64,000 bases of DNA from Firmicutes bacterium UBA1422. Lineage in GTDB: Bacteria; Bacillota; Clostridia; Peptostreptococcales; Anaerovoracaceae. The notes under the pieces were generated by a model that worked only from the letters and a program-made list of their open reading frames with translations, searched no databases and was not told the DNA's origin. The translations under genes were made by a program, and so were the position numbers. Below are positions 38,311 to 46,740 of the stretch, one piece after another. Position 1 is the first letter of the stretch. The number at the start of each line of letters is the position of its first letter. Location of the stretch: the NCBI GenBank assembly GCA_002304835.1, contig DBPK01000016.1, positions 33,005 to 97,004 on the forward strand, in the 5' to 3' direction.

Positions 38311-39660
38311 ATGGAAAAAATAAAAAACAAGAACATCATAACGCTTATAGTATCTGTTGCTATGGCTTTCACAATGTTTCCGGCTTTTGCATCAGCGGAT
38401 GTCAGCCCGGTCACCGCGAAGGTATGGTTCAATGCCTCCGACGCAGAACGTTTTATTATGTCGAGGCAGGAGCTCACTGTTTCGTCGGATCTTTCCAACG
38501 AATATTATGACATACTTGAGCAGGAAAACGGAGTTACAGTAATCGATGTCCTTATCGCTGCCTGTATAAAAAAATACGGAAATGCTTTCAAGAATGCTTC
38601 AATAGAAGAAAGGAAGGAAGACTATCTTGATTTTTCTTACAGCGAAGCATACGATTCATGGTCTGTCACAAAATGGTTCGGACAGAGTACCTTCAGCACG
38701 ATTTATTATATCAACAAAAGCATGTCTGGCAGCGTTGATCAGTCTGTCGTATCAAACGGAGATCTGATCGAATCGGTTTATATAGGAGAATCATTTTCAG
38801 ATCTTTATTCATGCTTTGACAAAAACAGTTACAGTGTAAAAACCGGCCGGAAATTCCAGATCACAATAAAGGCTGATACCTGGGGAACAGCTGTAAAGCC
38901 CAATGCAGGAACCCGTATATGCAGCATTGATAAAAGCACAGGCCTCCTGGCCGTACTTCCCGGGATGAACACTGATGCCGATGGAAAAGCATTGATCTCT
39001 TTTGCTAAGCCGGGAACGTATTATATATCAGCAAAGGGACCAGTTACATATGATAGTTTTGGTTCAACTGTAACCGGCAAAATCACTGCGCCATGGGCAG
39101 AAGTGAAAGTTACAATGGAGACTCCTTCTGTAAAAGCAGCAAATAAAAGTATAAAAAGTATAAAAATTAGCTGGAAAAAAATTACCGGAGCAGAGAAATA
39201 CCAGGTATACAGATCAGTAAAAAAGAACAAAGGATTCAAAAAAGTGAAAACAACCAAAAAAACCTATTGGATCAATACCAAACTAAAAACAGGAAAGAAA
39301 TATTATTACAAAGTGCGGGCAATAAGCGGAACTGAAAAAAGTTCTTTTTCCAATGTAAAAAGTGCAAAGCCAAAACCGGCAAAGGTGATAATAAGCAAGA
39401 TACAGAACAGAGGCGGCAATATTCTTATAAACTGGAAAAAAGTAAAAGATGCAGACGGGTATGTTATCTACAAAAAAGAAAGCAGTAAAGGCAAGTTCAG
39501 AAATGTAAAAACACTTAAGGCATCATACAGCAAAAAATACACAAGCATGGGAATAAAGAAAGGAAAAGTATACAGTTATAAGATAAAGGCTTACAAGATC
39601 GTGAAAGGAAAAAAAGTATACGGTGATTTTTCCGGGATCAAAAAAATAAAAGCAAAATAA
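38311..39660 (+). CDS. Secreted protein with a DUF4430-like N-terminal domain and two fibronectin type III domains
   Basis: The 449 residues have a signal peptide (hydrophobic 9-26, cleavage near ASA-D at about 29), a domain at about 35-165 resembling DUF4430 (GVTVIDVLIAAC; IYYINKSMSGSVDQ; VSNGDLIESVYIG), an Ig-like segment (about 170-268, ending GKALISFAKPGTYYISAKG), and two Lys-rich fibronectin type III domains (270-355, 356-449) very like those of the upstream propeller protein. The DUF4430 assignment is by pattern only. It lies 198 bp after the propeller gene with no clear terminator between, so riboswitch 2 probably controls both. I infer a secreted cobalamin-binding partner. Start follows AGAGAGGAGAAAA. 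Confidence 0.72.
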   Translation: MEKIKNKNIITLIVSVAMAFTMFPAFASADVSPVTAKVWFNASDAERFIMSRQELTVSSDLSNEYYDILEQENGVTVIDVLIAACIKKYGNAFKNASIEERKEDYLDFSYSEAYDSWSVTKWFGQSTFSTIYYINKSMSGSVDQSVVSNGDLIESVYIGESFSDLYSCFDKNSYSVKTGRKFQITIKADTWGTAVKPNAGTRICSIDKSTGLLAVLPGMNTDADGKALISFAKPGTYYISAKGPVTYDSFGSTVTGKITAPWAEVKVTMETPSVKAANKSIKSIKISWKKITGAEKYQVYRSVKKNKGFKKVKTTKKTYWINTKLKTGKKYYYKVRAISGTEKSSFSNVKSAKPKPAKVIISKIQNRGGNILINWKKVKDADGYVIYKKESSKGKFRNVKTLKASYSKKYTSMGIKKGKVYSYKIKAYKIVKGKKVYGDFSGIKKIKAK

Positions 39661-39787
39661 AAATGTGTAAAGGCAAAAGCTTTTCATCCTGAAAGTGCGG
39701 CAGACTGTAAAATCCGGTTTGCCGTGCTTTTTTTGCTGAAAAGCAAAACCGGCATCGTTGTCACCGGCAAAAAAATCAAAAACCGGA

Positions 39788-40429
39788 TCAGGAGAAATTA
39801 AAACCCTTTTCTTCGAGCTGAGACTTGAGCTTCTGTTTATAATTTTCATTAAGAAATTCCGCCAGAGCAAAGTACATATGCATTACAGAATTACTGACAA
39901 GTACTTTGGGATCTATTTTTTCGTTTATTACAGAAAGTCTCGGAAAAAAAAGAGAGGAAAATCCGGCATACATCAAATTATCTGCGAGATATTGTTTTTG
40001 GGTTTCCGAGATACGATCCATTATTCCCTGTGCTTCCCAACTTTCAAAATTTTTCTGATTCAGTGCCCGTATTTTTTTAATATGTTTCTTGTAATCTTTA
40101 AAGAGGAGTGGGTCGTTTTTCAGGACAGTATAAAGCTCAAGATAAAAGAATCGATAACGGGCGAAATAATTGGAGCAGCCGATCAAAAATTCCGGAATAC
40201 TTTCTTCAGACTCTGGCGAAGGAATGCCGGAAAAAATCATGTTGTTCTCCGGAATCATATCTTCTTTCCATATACATCGTATGATATGTTCTTTGTTTTC
40301 GAAATAATAATAAAGATTACCTGGACTTATGTCCATTTTTTTTGACAGAACAACAGTACTTACATTGGATGCACCTTGTTCATTGAACATCTCTATGGCA
40401 GTATTTTTTATTTTTTCTCTGGTTTTCAT
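39788..40429 (-). CDS. TetR/AcrR-family transcriptional regulator
   Basis: The 213-residue protein has the TetR helix-turn-helix at its N-terminus (REKIKNTAIEMFNEQGASNVSTVVLSKKMDISPGNLYYYFENKEHI) and a variable helical ligand domain. It follows alr by 12 bp on the same strand with AGGAGAAATTT before the ATG, so it is probably the last gene of the purB-purA-alr operon. Its ligand and targets are unknown. It converges with the secreted-protein gene at 38311. Confidence 0.88.
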   Translation of the reverse strand: MKTREKIKNTAIEMFNEQGASNVSTVVLSKKMDISPGNLYYYFENKEHIIRCIWKEDMIPENNMIFSGIPSPESEESIPEFLIGCSNYFARYRFFYLELYTVLKNDPLLFKDYKKHIKKIRALNQKNFESWEAQGIMDRISETQKQYLADNLMYAGFSSLFFPRLSVINEKIDPKVLVSNSVMHMYFALAEFLNENYKQKLKSQLEEKGFNFS

Positions 40430-40441
40430 AAAAAATTTCTC

Positions 40442-41653
40442 CTATTTTATATAGACCTTCGGAAGCCTTTGCCCAAAAGCACAGACTATTTCGTAGTTGA
40501 TGGTGCCGGTGGCATCACCTATATCATCGGCAAGAATGGTATTTTGCCCACTGTTTCCAATTATTATGACTTCATCTCCCACTTTTACTCCCGGAACATC
40601 AGTAACATCTATCATGCACTGATCCATACATATGTTGCCCGCAATGGGAGCAAAAACGCCGTTTACAAGAACTCGTCCCACTTGTGAATAGGGACGGGGA
40701 AATCCGTCTGCGTATCCCAGAGGTATGGTAGCTATAAGACTCTCTCTTTTTGCGATGAATTTTCTTCCGTAACTTACGGAAGCCCCTTCGGGCATAAGGG
40801 CCAGCCTTATAATATTGGCCTTTACAGACATTACCGGTTTTATATCAATGAGACTTTTATCCACTTCGTGGGAAGGGTAGCATCCGTAAAGGATTATGCC
40901 GGGGCGGACAGTGTCAAACCACACTGAAGGCAGTTCCATGATGGCGGCGCTGTTGGCAAAAGTGCGCATGGGGATATTTATCCCTGAAGCCAGCAGAGCA
41001 TCATAAAATCTGTTATAGTTTTTTTCCTGTTCCCTTGCATAAGACTTGTCCTTTGCATCTGCAGTGGCAAAATGCGAAAACAGACCCTTGATTTTGAAGC
41101 AGGAAAGAGTCTCTATCATTTTGATATCCTCGATAGAAGAAGGAATCCCGGCAGAAAGTTCGCCTGAAGAAGGAATCCCGGCAGAAAGTTCGCCTGAAGA
41201 AAGGGCTCCGCCAGAAGTATTGCTGACAGGGTAACCGATGCGGCCCATACCTGTGTCTGCGGCAATAAATCCCGAGATAACTTTGCCTTTTTTTTGTGCG
41301 GCATCGGAAAGGGCAGAAGCGTTATCGTATGACATCACCACGGGAGTGATATCATAGTCAACTATGATGTCCGAATACATTTTTGGAGTCAGACCCAGCA
41401 TGACTATTTCTTCTTTTGCCCCTGCATCCCTTAAAGCGATGGCCTCGTGCAGAGTAGCCACGCCGAAGGATCTTATATTATTTTTTCTCAGGACTTCAGC
41501 CATAGGAATAGCACCGTGGCCGTATCCATCCGCTTTTATTATGCCTGTGATCTCCACAGCGGGACCGACTTTTTTGCGGATGGTTTTTATGTTATGATCT
41601 GCATTTGAAAGATTTATCTCCGCCCAGGCGGCTCGTTTTGCTTCTTTATACAT
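40442..41653 (-). CDS. alr: Alanine racemase
   Basis: PLP-dependent interconversion of L- and D-alanine for peptidoglycan. The cofactor lysine is Lys40 in GIIKADGYGHG and the second catalytic residue is in SYGRKFIAKRE; NICMDQCMIDVTD is conserved. At 403 residues it is slightly long because of a 20-residue insertion, SSGELSAGIP twice, at 152-171. It overlaps purA by 8 bp, with AGGAGAACACC inside the purA end as its ribosome-binding site. Confidence 0.96.
   Translation of the reverse strand: MYKEAKRAAWAEINLSNADHNIKTIRKKVGPAVEITGIIKADGYGHGAIPMAEVLRKNNIRSFGVATLHEAIALRDAGAKEEIVMLGLTPKMYSDIIVDYDITPVVMSYDNASALSDAAQKKGKVISGFIAADTGMGRIGYPVSNTSGGALSSGELSAGIPSSGELSAGIPSSIEDIKMIETLSCFKIKGLFSHFATADAKDKSYAREQEKNYNRFYDALLASGINIPMRTFANSAAIMELPSVWFDTVRPGIILYGCYPSHEVDKSLIDIKPVMSVKANIIRLALMPEGASVSYGRKFIAKRESLIATIPLGYADGFPRPYSQVGRVLVNGVFAPIAGNICMDQCMIDVTDVPGVKVGDEVIIIGNSGQNTILADDIGDATGTINYEIVCAFGQRLPKVYIK
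41141..41200 (-). repeat. In-frame 30-bp tandem duplication within alr
   Basis: Two identical 30-bp units (41141-41170 and 41171-41200) encode SSGELSAGIP twice. The lack of any difference between the units suggests a recent event. Confidence 0.95.
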
Positions 41654-42935
41654 CAGGTGTTCTCCTTATGATGTCGCTACGGCCCGGTCCGTTGGACACC
41701 AGGGTCACGGGGAGCTGAAGTTCTTTTTCTATCTCATTCACATAGCTTTGGCATTCAGTCGGAAGCTTCCCAAATTCTCTGATACCGCGAATATCACATT
41801 TCCATCCCGGAAGGGTTTTCAGGATCGGTTTTGCTCTGGACAAAAGAGTGGTGTTGGGAAATTTTTTTGTTATCTTGCCGTCTATTTCATAGCCGATGCA
41901 AATGGGAATTTCCTCAAGATATCCCAGAGGATCAAGGACAGTTAGAGCGACTTCAGTGGCTCCCTGGATGTTGCATCCGTATTTTGTGGCAACAGCATCA
42001 AACCATCCCACCCTTCTTGGTCTTCCGGTGGTAGCACCGTATTCCCCGCTGTCTCCTCCTCTTTTTCTCAGTTCTTCTGCTTCTTTATCGAATATCTCAC
42101 TTACAAAAGCTCCTGCACCGACGGCGCTGGAGTAAGCCTTTACAACGGTTATGATATCCTTTATCTCATAGGGAGGGATGCCTGCGCCCACGGAGGCAAA
42201 ACCGGCAAGGGTGGAAGAGGAAGTGACCATTGGATATATGCCGTGATCCGTATCTTTAAGAGCCCCCAACTGTCCTTCCAGAAGGATATTCTTTTTCTCT
42301 TTTATTGAATCATGAAGAAATGAAGAAGTATCACATACGAAGGGCTTTATTATTTCAGCATAATCTCCAAGGGTCTTTACTATATCATCCGGAGAAAGTT
42401 CCGGCTTACAGTAGAGATTTTTTAACAGAGGATTTTTTTGACGGCATACGTTTTCTGCTTTCTCCCTTATAAAAGAGGCATCTGTAAAAAGCTCATTTAC
42501 CTGGAAGCCTATTTTTGCATATTTGTCCGAATAACAAGGAGCGATACCCGACTTTGTGGAGCCAAAAGATTTTATTCCCAGACGCTCCTCTTCGTACTGA
42601 TCAAAAAGTATGTGATAGGGCATAACGATTTGGGCTCTGTCTGAAACCAGCACCTTTGGCGACCGTACACCCTTTTCTGTAAGAGATTTTATTTCTTTTG
42701 CAAAGTAGGGTATGTTAAGAGCCACACCGTTTGCTATTACACTGGTGGTATGATCATAAAAAACCCCTGAAGGAAGAAGGTGCAGAGCGAACTTACCGTA
42801 ATCGTTTATTATTGTATGTCCCGCATTGCTTCCCCCCTGGAAACGCACGATGATATCTGATTCACGGGCCATCATGTCTGTTATTTTTCCCTTGCCTTCA
42901 TCTCCCCAGTTTGCTCCTACTATTGCTTTTACCAT
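41646..42935 (-). CDS. purA: Adenylosuccinate synthetase
   Basis: Joins IMP and aspartate with GTP, the first committed step to AMP. The 429 residues begin with the signature VKAIVGANWGDEGKGKITDMM, contain FQGGSNAGHTI and the catalytic ATTGRPRRVGWFD, and end GPGRSDIIRRTPDV. It follows purB, which catalyses the next step. The reading frame overlaps alr by 8 bp. Confidence 0.97.
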   Translation of the reverse strand: MVKAIVGANWGDEGKGKITDMMARESDIIVRFQGGSNAGHTIINDYGKFALHLLPSGVFYDHTTSVIANGVALNIPYFAKEIKSLTEKGVRSPKVLVSDRAQIVMPYHILFDQYEEERLGIKSFGSTKSGIAPCYSDKYAKIGFQVNELFTDASFIREKAENVCRQKNPLLKNLYCKPELSPDDIVKTLGDYAEIIKPFVCDTSSFLHDSIKEKKNILLEGQLGALKDTDHGIYPMVTSSSTLAGFASVGAGIPPYEIKDIITVVKAYSSAVGAGAFVSEIFDKEAEELRKRGGDSGEYGATTGRPRRVGWFDAVATKYGCNIQGATEVALTVLDPLGYLEEIPICIGYEIDGKITKKFPNTTLLSRAKPILKTLPGWKCDIRGIREFGKLPTECQSYVNEIEKELQLPVTLVSNGPGRSDIIRRTPDV

Positions 42936-42960
42936 TGTAAAAGATCCTTTCGTTTTATGT

Positions 42961-43031
42961 TTCTATTTTGGGTCATATCAATATTCCCATTTTGGGCCGA
43001 TCTATATTTCTATTTTGGACTTCATGCCCAA
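42961..43031 (-). repeat. Three ~24-bp tandem repeats at the 3' end of purB
   Basis: The plus strand reads TTCTATTTTGG at 42961 and 43008 and TTCCCATTTTGGG at 42984. The unit nearest purB contains its last codons and stop (KSKIEI); the other two lie in the gap before purA. They leave about 25 bp for the purA ribosome-binding site. Confidence 0.75.
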
Positions 43032-44429
43032 CAGCTTTTTATTTTTGTTCAAAAGAGGTCGCACTACATTCTTAAGATAATCGGCAGTCTGCTCTTTGGC
43101 ACAGCCTATGAAGTTTTTCGGATCCATGACTGCATTTATCTCTTTTTCACTCATGCCGAAGGCTTCGTCCTTAGAGATGCGAAAAGCCAGGTCGCAGGGA
43201 AGACCTTTTTCTTTTACGGTCCTGGCAGCTTCCATGGAATGTGTCCTTATTTTTTCGTGGAGATCCTGCCTGTCTCCGCCTTTTTTCACTGCATCCATAA
43301 GGATATTTTCTGTGGCCATAAATGGCAGCTCAGCTTTCAGATGTTTTTCTATGATCTTTGGGTAAACCAAAAGCCCTGAAGCTATGTTGCAGTAAAGATC
43401 AAGGATACCGTCAACACCAAGAAAGGCTTCGGAAATACTTATCCTTTTGTTGGCGGAATCATCAAGAGTACGTTCTAGCCACTGGGTGGAAGCTGTTATG
43501 GCAGGGTTCATGGCATCTGTTACAACATAATTTGCAAGAGCCGCTATACGCTCGCTTCTCATGGGGTTCCTTTTGTATGCCATGGCGGAGGAGCCGATCT
43601 GCTGTCTCTCAAAGGGTTCTTCTATTTCTTTCAGATGTTGCAGCAGTCTTATGTCATTGGAGAATTTGTGAGCACTTTGTGCTATACCGCTGAGCACATT
43701 TAGGATACGGCTGTCTGTTTTGCGGGGGTAAGTTTGACCGGATACAGAGAAAACTGCCTGAAACTCCATTTTTTTTGCAACCAGCAGATCCAGTTTTTTG
43801 CACTTTTCATGATCCCCGTCAAAGAGCTCAAGAAAACTGGCCTGGGTACCTGTAGTACCCTTTGAACCCAGGAGCATATAGGATCCCAGCACATATTCAA
43901 GATCATTTATATCGCTTATGATATCCTGCATCCAAAGGGTGGCTCTCTTACCCACGGTGGTGGGCTGCGCCGGCTGAAAATGTGTATATCCCAAAGTGGG
44001 AAGACCTTTGTACTTATTTGCAAAATCCGAAAGAGCCGACAAAACATTTATCAGCTTCTTTTTTACAAGCAAAAGGGCTTCTTTCATTATTATAAGATCG
44101 GTATTGTCTGTCACATAACAGGAAGTGGCACCCAGGTGTATTATGCCCTTTGCCGAAGGACATTGAAGGCCGTAAGCATAAACGTGAGCCATCACATCAT
44201 GACGTACCTCTTTTTCTTTTTTTTCGGCGGCGGCATAATTTATTTTTGTTATGTTAGCCTTCAGTTCATCTATCTGAGCTTTGGTTATTTTGATGCCCAG
44301 TTCCTTTTCGGCTTCGGCCAGAGCGACCCAAAGACGTCTCCAGGTGCGGAATTTGTTTTCGGGAGAAAACAAATATTTCATCTCGTTGCTTGAATATCTC
44401 TGAGAAAAAGGACTGTTATAATTATTCAT
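43002..44429 (-). CDS. purB: Adenylosuccinate lyase
   Basis: Cleaves SAICAR and adenylosuccinate to release fumarate. The 475-residue protein has the superfamily signature GSSAMAYKRNP, the catalytic LGATSCYVTDNTD region and TLGYTHFQPAQPTTVGKR. ATG at 44429 follows AGGAGGTTGCC. It lies 35 bp after eamA and ahead of purA, so AMP synthesis from IMP is encoded by adjacent genes. Confidence 0.97.
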   Translation of the reverse strand: MNNYNSPFSQRYSSNEMKYLFSPENKFRTWRRLWVALAEAEKELGIKITKAQIDELKANITKINYAAAEKKEKEVRHDVMAHVYAYGLQCPSAKGIIHLGATSCYVTDNTDLIIMKEALLLVKKKLINVLSALSDFANKYKGLPTLGYTHFQPAQPTTVGKRATLWMQDIISDINDLEYVLGSYMLLGSKGTTGTQASFLELFDGDHEKCKKLDLLVAKKMEFQAVFSVSGQTYPRKTDSRILNVLSGIAQSAHKFSNDIRLLQHLKEIEEPFERQQIGSSAMAYKRNPMRSERIAALANYVVTDAMNPAITASTQWLERTLDDSANKRISISEAFLGVDGILDLYCNIASGLLVYPKIIEKHLKAELPFMATENILMDAVKKGGDRQDLHEKIRTHSMEAARTVKEKGLPCDLAFRISKDEAFGMSEKEINAVMDPKNFIGCAKEQTADYLKNVVRPLLNKNKKLLGMKSKIEI

Positions 44430-44464
44430 GGCAACCTCCTATACAAAAAAATATTATAACATTT

Positions 44465-45331
44465 TTATAAAGAGGTATCAACGTCAGACCCTGAAAATCT
44501 GTATACCAGAAACGATGCCAAAAGCACAAAAAAGATACCGATCCAGGAATTCCATGCAAGCCTTTCCCCCAGGAAAAAGAATCCCAGAATGATAGAAAAA
44601 ATAATGCCCGAATAATTGTATATGCTTATTTCCCCGGCAGGAGCCATGCGATAGGAATAAGTCAGAGCTATCTGACCGAAACCTCCCAGTAATCCTATAA
44701 GCAGCAGTTGCAGCAGCTGGTATGTTCCGGGCATAACAAAATCCATAAGCATAAAGGGCAGAGAGCATAAAACACAGAAAGTTGAAAAATGCATTATTAT
44801 GGTCATGCCGTCTACTTTGTTTTTGAAATAGGCAAGGAGAGTATAGGATACACTTGAAAAAAACGCACAAAGCAAAGCAGTGAAGAGTGGGAAAATATTT
44901 GATGTCCATGCGGGGTTTGCCACAAAAACCGCACCGGCAAAGGCCAGTATGAGAGCCGGAACCTGTACCTTCTTGATCTTTTCTTTCAGAAAAATAGCGG
45001 CCCACAGGGTTATAAGAAAAGGGGAGAGTTTGATAAGGGTGGAGACATCCCCCTGATTTGCGTGTCCTGCCGCATAAAACATTGCCATAAGACCCAGAAA
45101 ACCGAAAGAAGAACGGAGGAAAAGCAACGGCTGATGCTCTTTGCCGCCAAAGAGAGAACCGTTGTTCCTTTTTATTATTACAAAACTTATAACGAGACTT
45201 ACGATGTTTCTGAAAAACACCTGTTCCATAAGGGGGATATCATCTGCGGAGGATTTTATGGCTATCTGCATTGCCGAAAAGAGCAGGGCAGAAGTACACA
45301 TAAGCAAGATACCCTGCTGTTTTGTTGTCAT
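44465..45331 (-). CDS. EamA/DMT-family transporter
   Basis: The 288-residue protein has about ten hydrophobic segments in two EamA repeats (residues 8-135 and 148-283), with SALLFSAMQIAIKSS opening the first and the closing GFFFLGERLAWNSWIGIFFVLLASFLVY typical of the drug/metabolite transporter superfamily. The substrate cannot be read from sequence; position ahead of purB-purA-alr-tetR is not decisive. It has its own promoter with a ~95-nt leader. Confidence 0.88.
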   Translation of the reverse strand: MTTKQQGILLMCTSALLFSAMQIAIKSSADDIPLMEQVFFRNIVSLVISFVIIKRNNGSLFGGKEHQPLLFLRSSFGFLGLMAMFYAAGHANQGDVSTLIKLSPFLITLWAAIFLKEKIKKVQVPALILAFAGAVFVANPAWTSNIFPLFTALLCAFFSSVSYTLLAYFKNKVDGMTIIMHFSTFCVLCSLPFMLMDFVMPGTYQLLQLLLIGLLGGFGQIALTYSYRMAPAGEISIYNYSGIIFSIILGFFFLGERLAWNSWIGIFFVLLASFLVYRFSGSDVDTSL

Positions 45332-45425
45332 ACTTGCGGGTTCCTTTCAAATGCCGTGGCATAGCACTAAGATCGACGAGCGTCCCCCTTCTTCTTTTCA
45401 GGGGATGCATTTTCAACACAAAATC

Positions 45426-45453
45426 ATTATATACTTGAGCATATAAATGTCAA
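45426..45453 (-). promoter_or_regulatory. Promoter of the eamA-purB-purA-alr-tetR transcript
   Basis: TTGACA (45453-45448) and TATAAT (45431-45426) are both perfect with a 16-bp spacer on the minus strand. The leader between here and eamA contains short hairpins (CCCCT/AGGGG; ATGCC/GGCAT). The remaining DNA to 45565 has imperfect AAACCGGGATA repeats and no gene. Confidence 0.75.
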
Positions 45454-45565
45454 ACCTGACGAACCTGTAAAATTGACATAAACCGGGATATGGCGAAGCT
45501 GCCAAACCGGGATAGGCGGAGTCTGGTGGACCGGTGCATGATAAACCGGCATAAAGCAAAATTTG

Positions 45566-45594
45566 TTGAAAACGGCAGTAGTGTATGCTATTAT
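45566..45594 (+). promoter_or_regulatory. Promoter of tRNA-Arg(CCT)
   Basis: TTGAAA (45566-45571) and TATTAT (45589-45594) with a 17-bp spacer, 14 bp before the mature tRNA end. Confidence 0.65.
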
Positions 45595-45608
45595 AAATAT
45601 CGTGTCGT

Positions 45609-45684
45609 GCCCCCGTAGCTCAGGGGATAGAGCGTCGGTTTCCTAAACCGTGCGTCGGATGTTCGAATCATCTCGGGGGTGCCA
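45609..45684 (+). tRNA. tRNA-Arg, anticodon CCT
   Basis: Cloverleaf with acceptor GCCCCCG/CGGGGGT (G-U first pair), D-arm with AGGGGATAG, anticodon loop TTCCTAA (CCT, reads AGG), T-arm with GTTCGAATC and encoded CCA at 45682-45684. The 76-nt length is normal. Confidence 0.93.
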
Positions 45685-45688
45685 TCAA

Positions 45689-45719
45689 AAAAAGAGCGGT
45701 GACATGAACCGCTCTTTTT
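45689..45719 (+). terminator. Terminator after tRNA-Arg(CCT)
   Basis: Perfect 12-bp stem AAAAAGAGCGGT/ACCGCTCTTTTT with a 7-nt loop and T-tract, four bases after the CCA. Confidence 0.9.
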
Positions 45720-45744
45720 GTTATAATTGTTTACTGTAATGTAA

Positions 45745-45820
45745 GGCCCTGTAGCTCAGGGGACAGAGTAACGCCCTCCGAAGGCGGGGGTCGTGGGTTC
45801 GAATCCCACCAGGGTCACCA
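45745..45820 (+). tRNA. tRNA-Arg, anticodon CCG
   Basis: Acceptor GGCCCTG/CAGGGTC, anticodon loop CTCCGAA (CCG, reads CGG), T-arm GGGTTCGAATCCC and encoded CCA at 45818-45820. TATAAT at 45722-45727 could be its -10, but it lies right behind the previous terminator. Confidence 0.93.
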
Positions 45821-45824
45821 TAAC

Positions 45825-45868
45825 AAAAACCATCTGCCCGCAAAGAGATTTGCATGAGATGGTTTTTT
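45825..45868 (+). terminator. Terminator after tRNA-Arg(CCG)
   Basis: AAAAACCATCT (45825-45835) pairs with AGATGGTTTTT, followed by a T-tract. From here to 46031 I see no gene apart from the cvpA leader with AAAGGAGG. Confidence 0.8.
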
Positions 45869-46031
45869 GTTTTGGCAAAACCCTTTTGCAGGAAATATTT
45901 ATCTGCAGCAGGCTTTGCCCTGCAGGAACTGTTGCAATTTATGTTTATGTTTAGTATTATTAAGTCTGTAGTCATGAAGAAATTCATTTTAGCATTCACG
46001 AAGAAAATCAGTTTACCGTAAAGGAGGATCC

Positions 46032-46673
46032 ATGGTTCTTGATATCATAGTAGGTGTGATACTTATAGGAACTACAGTATACGGCCTTAGAAAAGGGTTC
46101 GTTTTTACTTTTATTCATACCGTGGGGTGGATACTGGCGGCCGTTCTTGCATATCTTGCCACTCCCTTTGTAAAAGAGTTTCTTGTGGACAAGACTACTG
46201 TATATGAAGCCATTGAAGAGGATCTTGATCTCAGATTTTCTGATTCGGTGCCCGTAATGGAAACCTCAGAAAAAAGCGTACCTCTTAATATAAGCGACAT
46301 CCTCCAAAATTCTACTGAAATAGTTTCATCCAAAATGGCAGAAATATTCGCAGGTCTGGTTTTCACAGTTCTGGTATTTATTGCACTGCTTGCTTTCCTG
46401 AAAATAATACTGTGGCTGATACTGAGACTTCTTTCCAGAGATTACCGTGACGGATTCGCCGGTTTCGCTGACGGGTTTTTCGGCCTGATAGTGGGGTTCA
46501 TAAAAGGTGCAGTCATAGTATTTATATTCCTTGCACTTTTGCTTCCTGTGACAAATCTGATAAACCCGGATTCTTCCAAGATGATAGTTGAGACCCTTGA
46601 AAACTCATATTTTGCCGGAGAGCTTTATGACAACAACTTCATCATGGTACTGCTTCAGGGCTTTATTTTCTGA
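46032..46673 (+). CDS. cvpA: CvpA family membrane protein
   Basis: A 213-residue protein with the CvpA pattern: LDIIVGVILIGTTVYGLRKGFVFTF at the N-terminus, four hydrophobic segments (about 3-20, 26-45, 106-130, 146-175) and DGFAGFADGFFGLIVGFIKGAVI. E. coli CvpA is needed for colicin V production and stress tolerance; the molecular role is unknown. AAAGGAGGATCC precedes the ATG. It is a single-gene transcript ended by a terminator. Confidence 0.85.
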   Translation: MVLDIIVGVILIGTTVYGLRKGFVFTFIHTVGWILAAVLAYLATPFVKEFLVDKTTVYEAIEEDLDLRFSDSVPVMETSEKSVPLNISDILQNSTEIVSSKMAEIFAGLVFTVLVFIALLAFLKIILWLILRLLSRDYRDGFAGFADGFFGLIVGFIKGAVIVFIFLALLLPVTNLINPDSSKMIVETLENSYFAGELYDNNFIMVLLQGFIF

Positions 46674-46701
46674 TTTTCCATATTTTTTCATTTGTATGTT
46701 T

Positions 46702-46740
46702 GCCCGATAAAGACAGTATATCGGGCTTTATTTTATTTTT
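46702..46740 (+). terminator. Terminator after cvpA
   Basis: GCCCGATA/TATCGGGC stem (46702-46709, 46719-46726) followed by TTTATTTTATTTTTTTT. The T-rich tail overlaps the end of the convergent sortase gene. Confidence 0.8.

Noticed and set aside
45332..45425. Guanidine-II (mini-ykkC) or similar riboswitch in the eamA leader
   Set aside because: A hairpin ATGCC-AC-GGCAT and ACG-containing loops are present, but the two required ACGR tetraloops in matching stems are not; the transporter is also not of the SMR type.
45721..45999. Minus-strand frame encoding GGIRTHDPRLRRALLCPLSY
   Set aside because: This is the well-known false protein produced by translating the complement of a tRNA-Arg gene; the tRNA explains the sequence.
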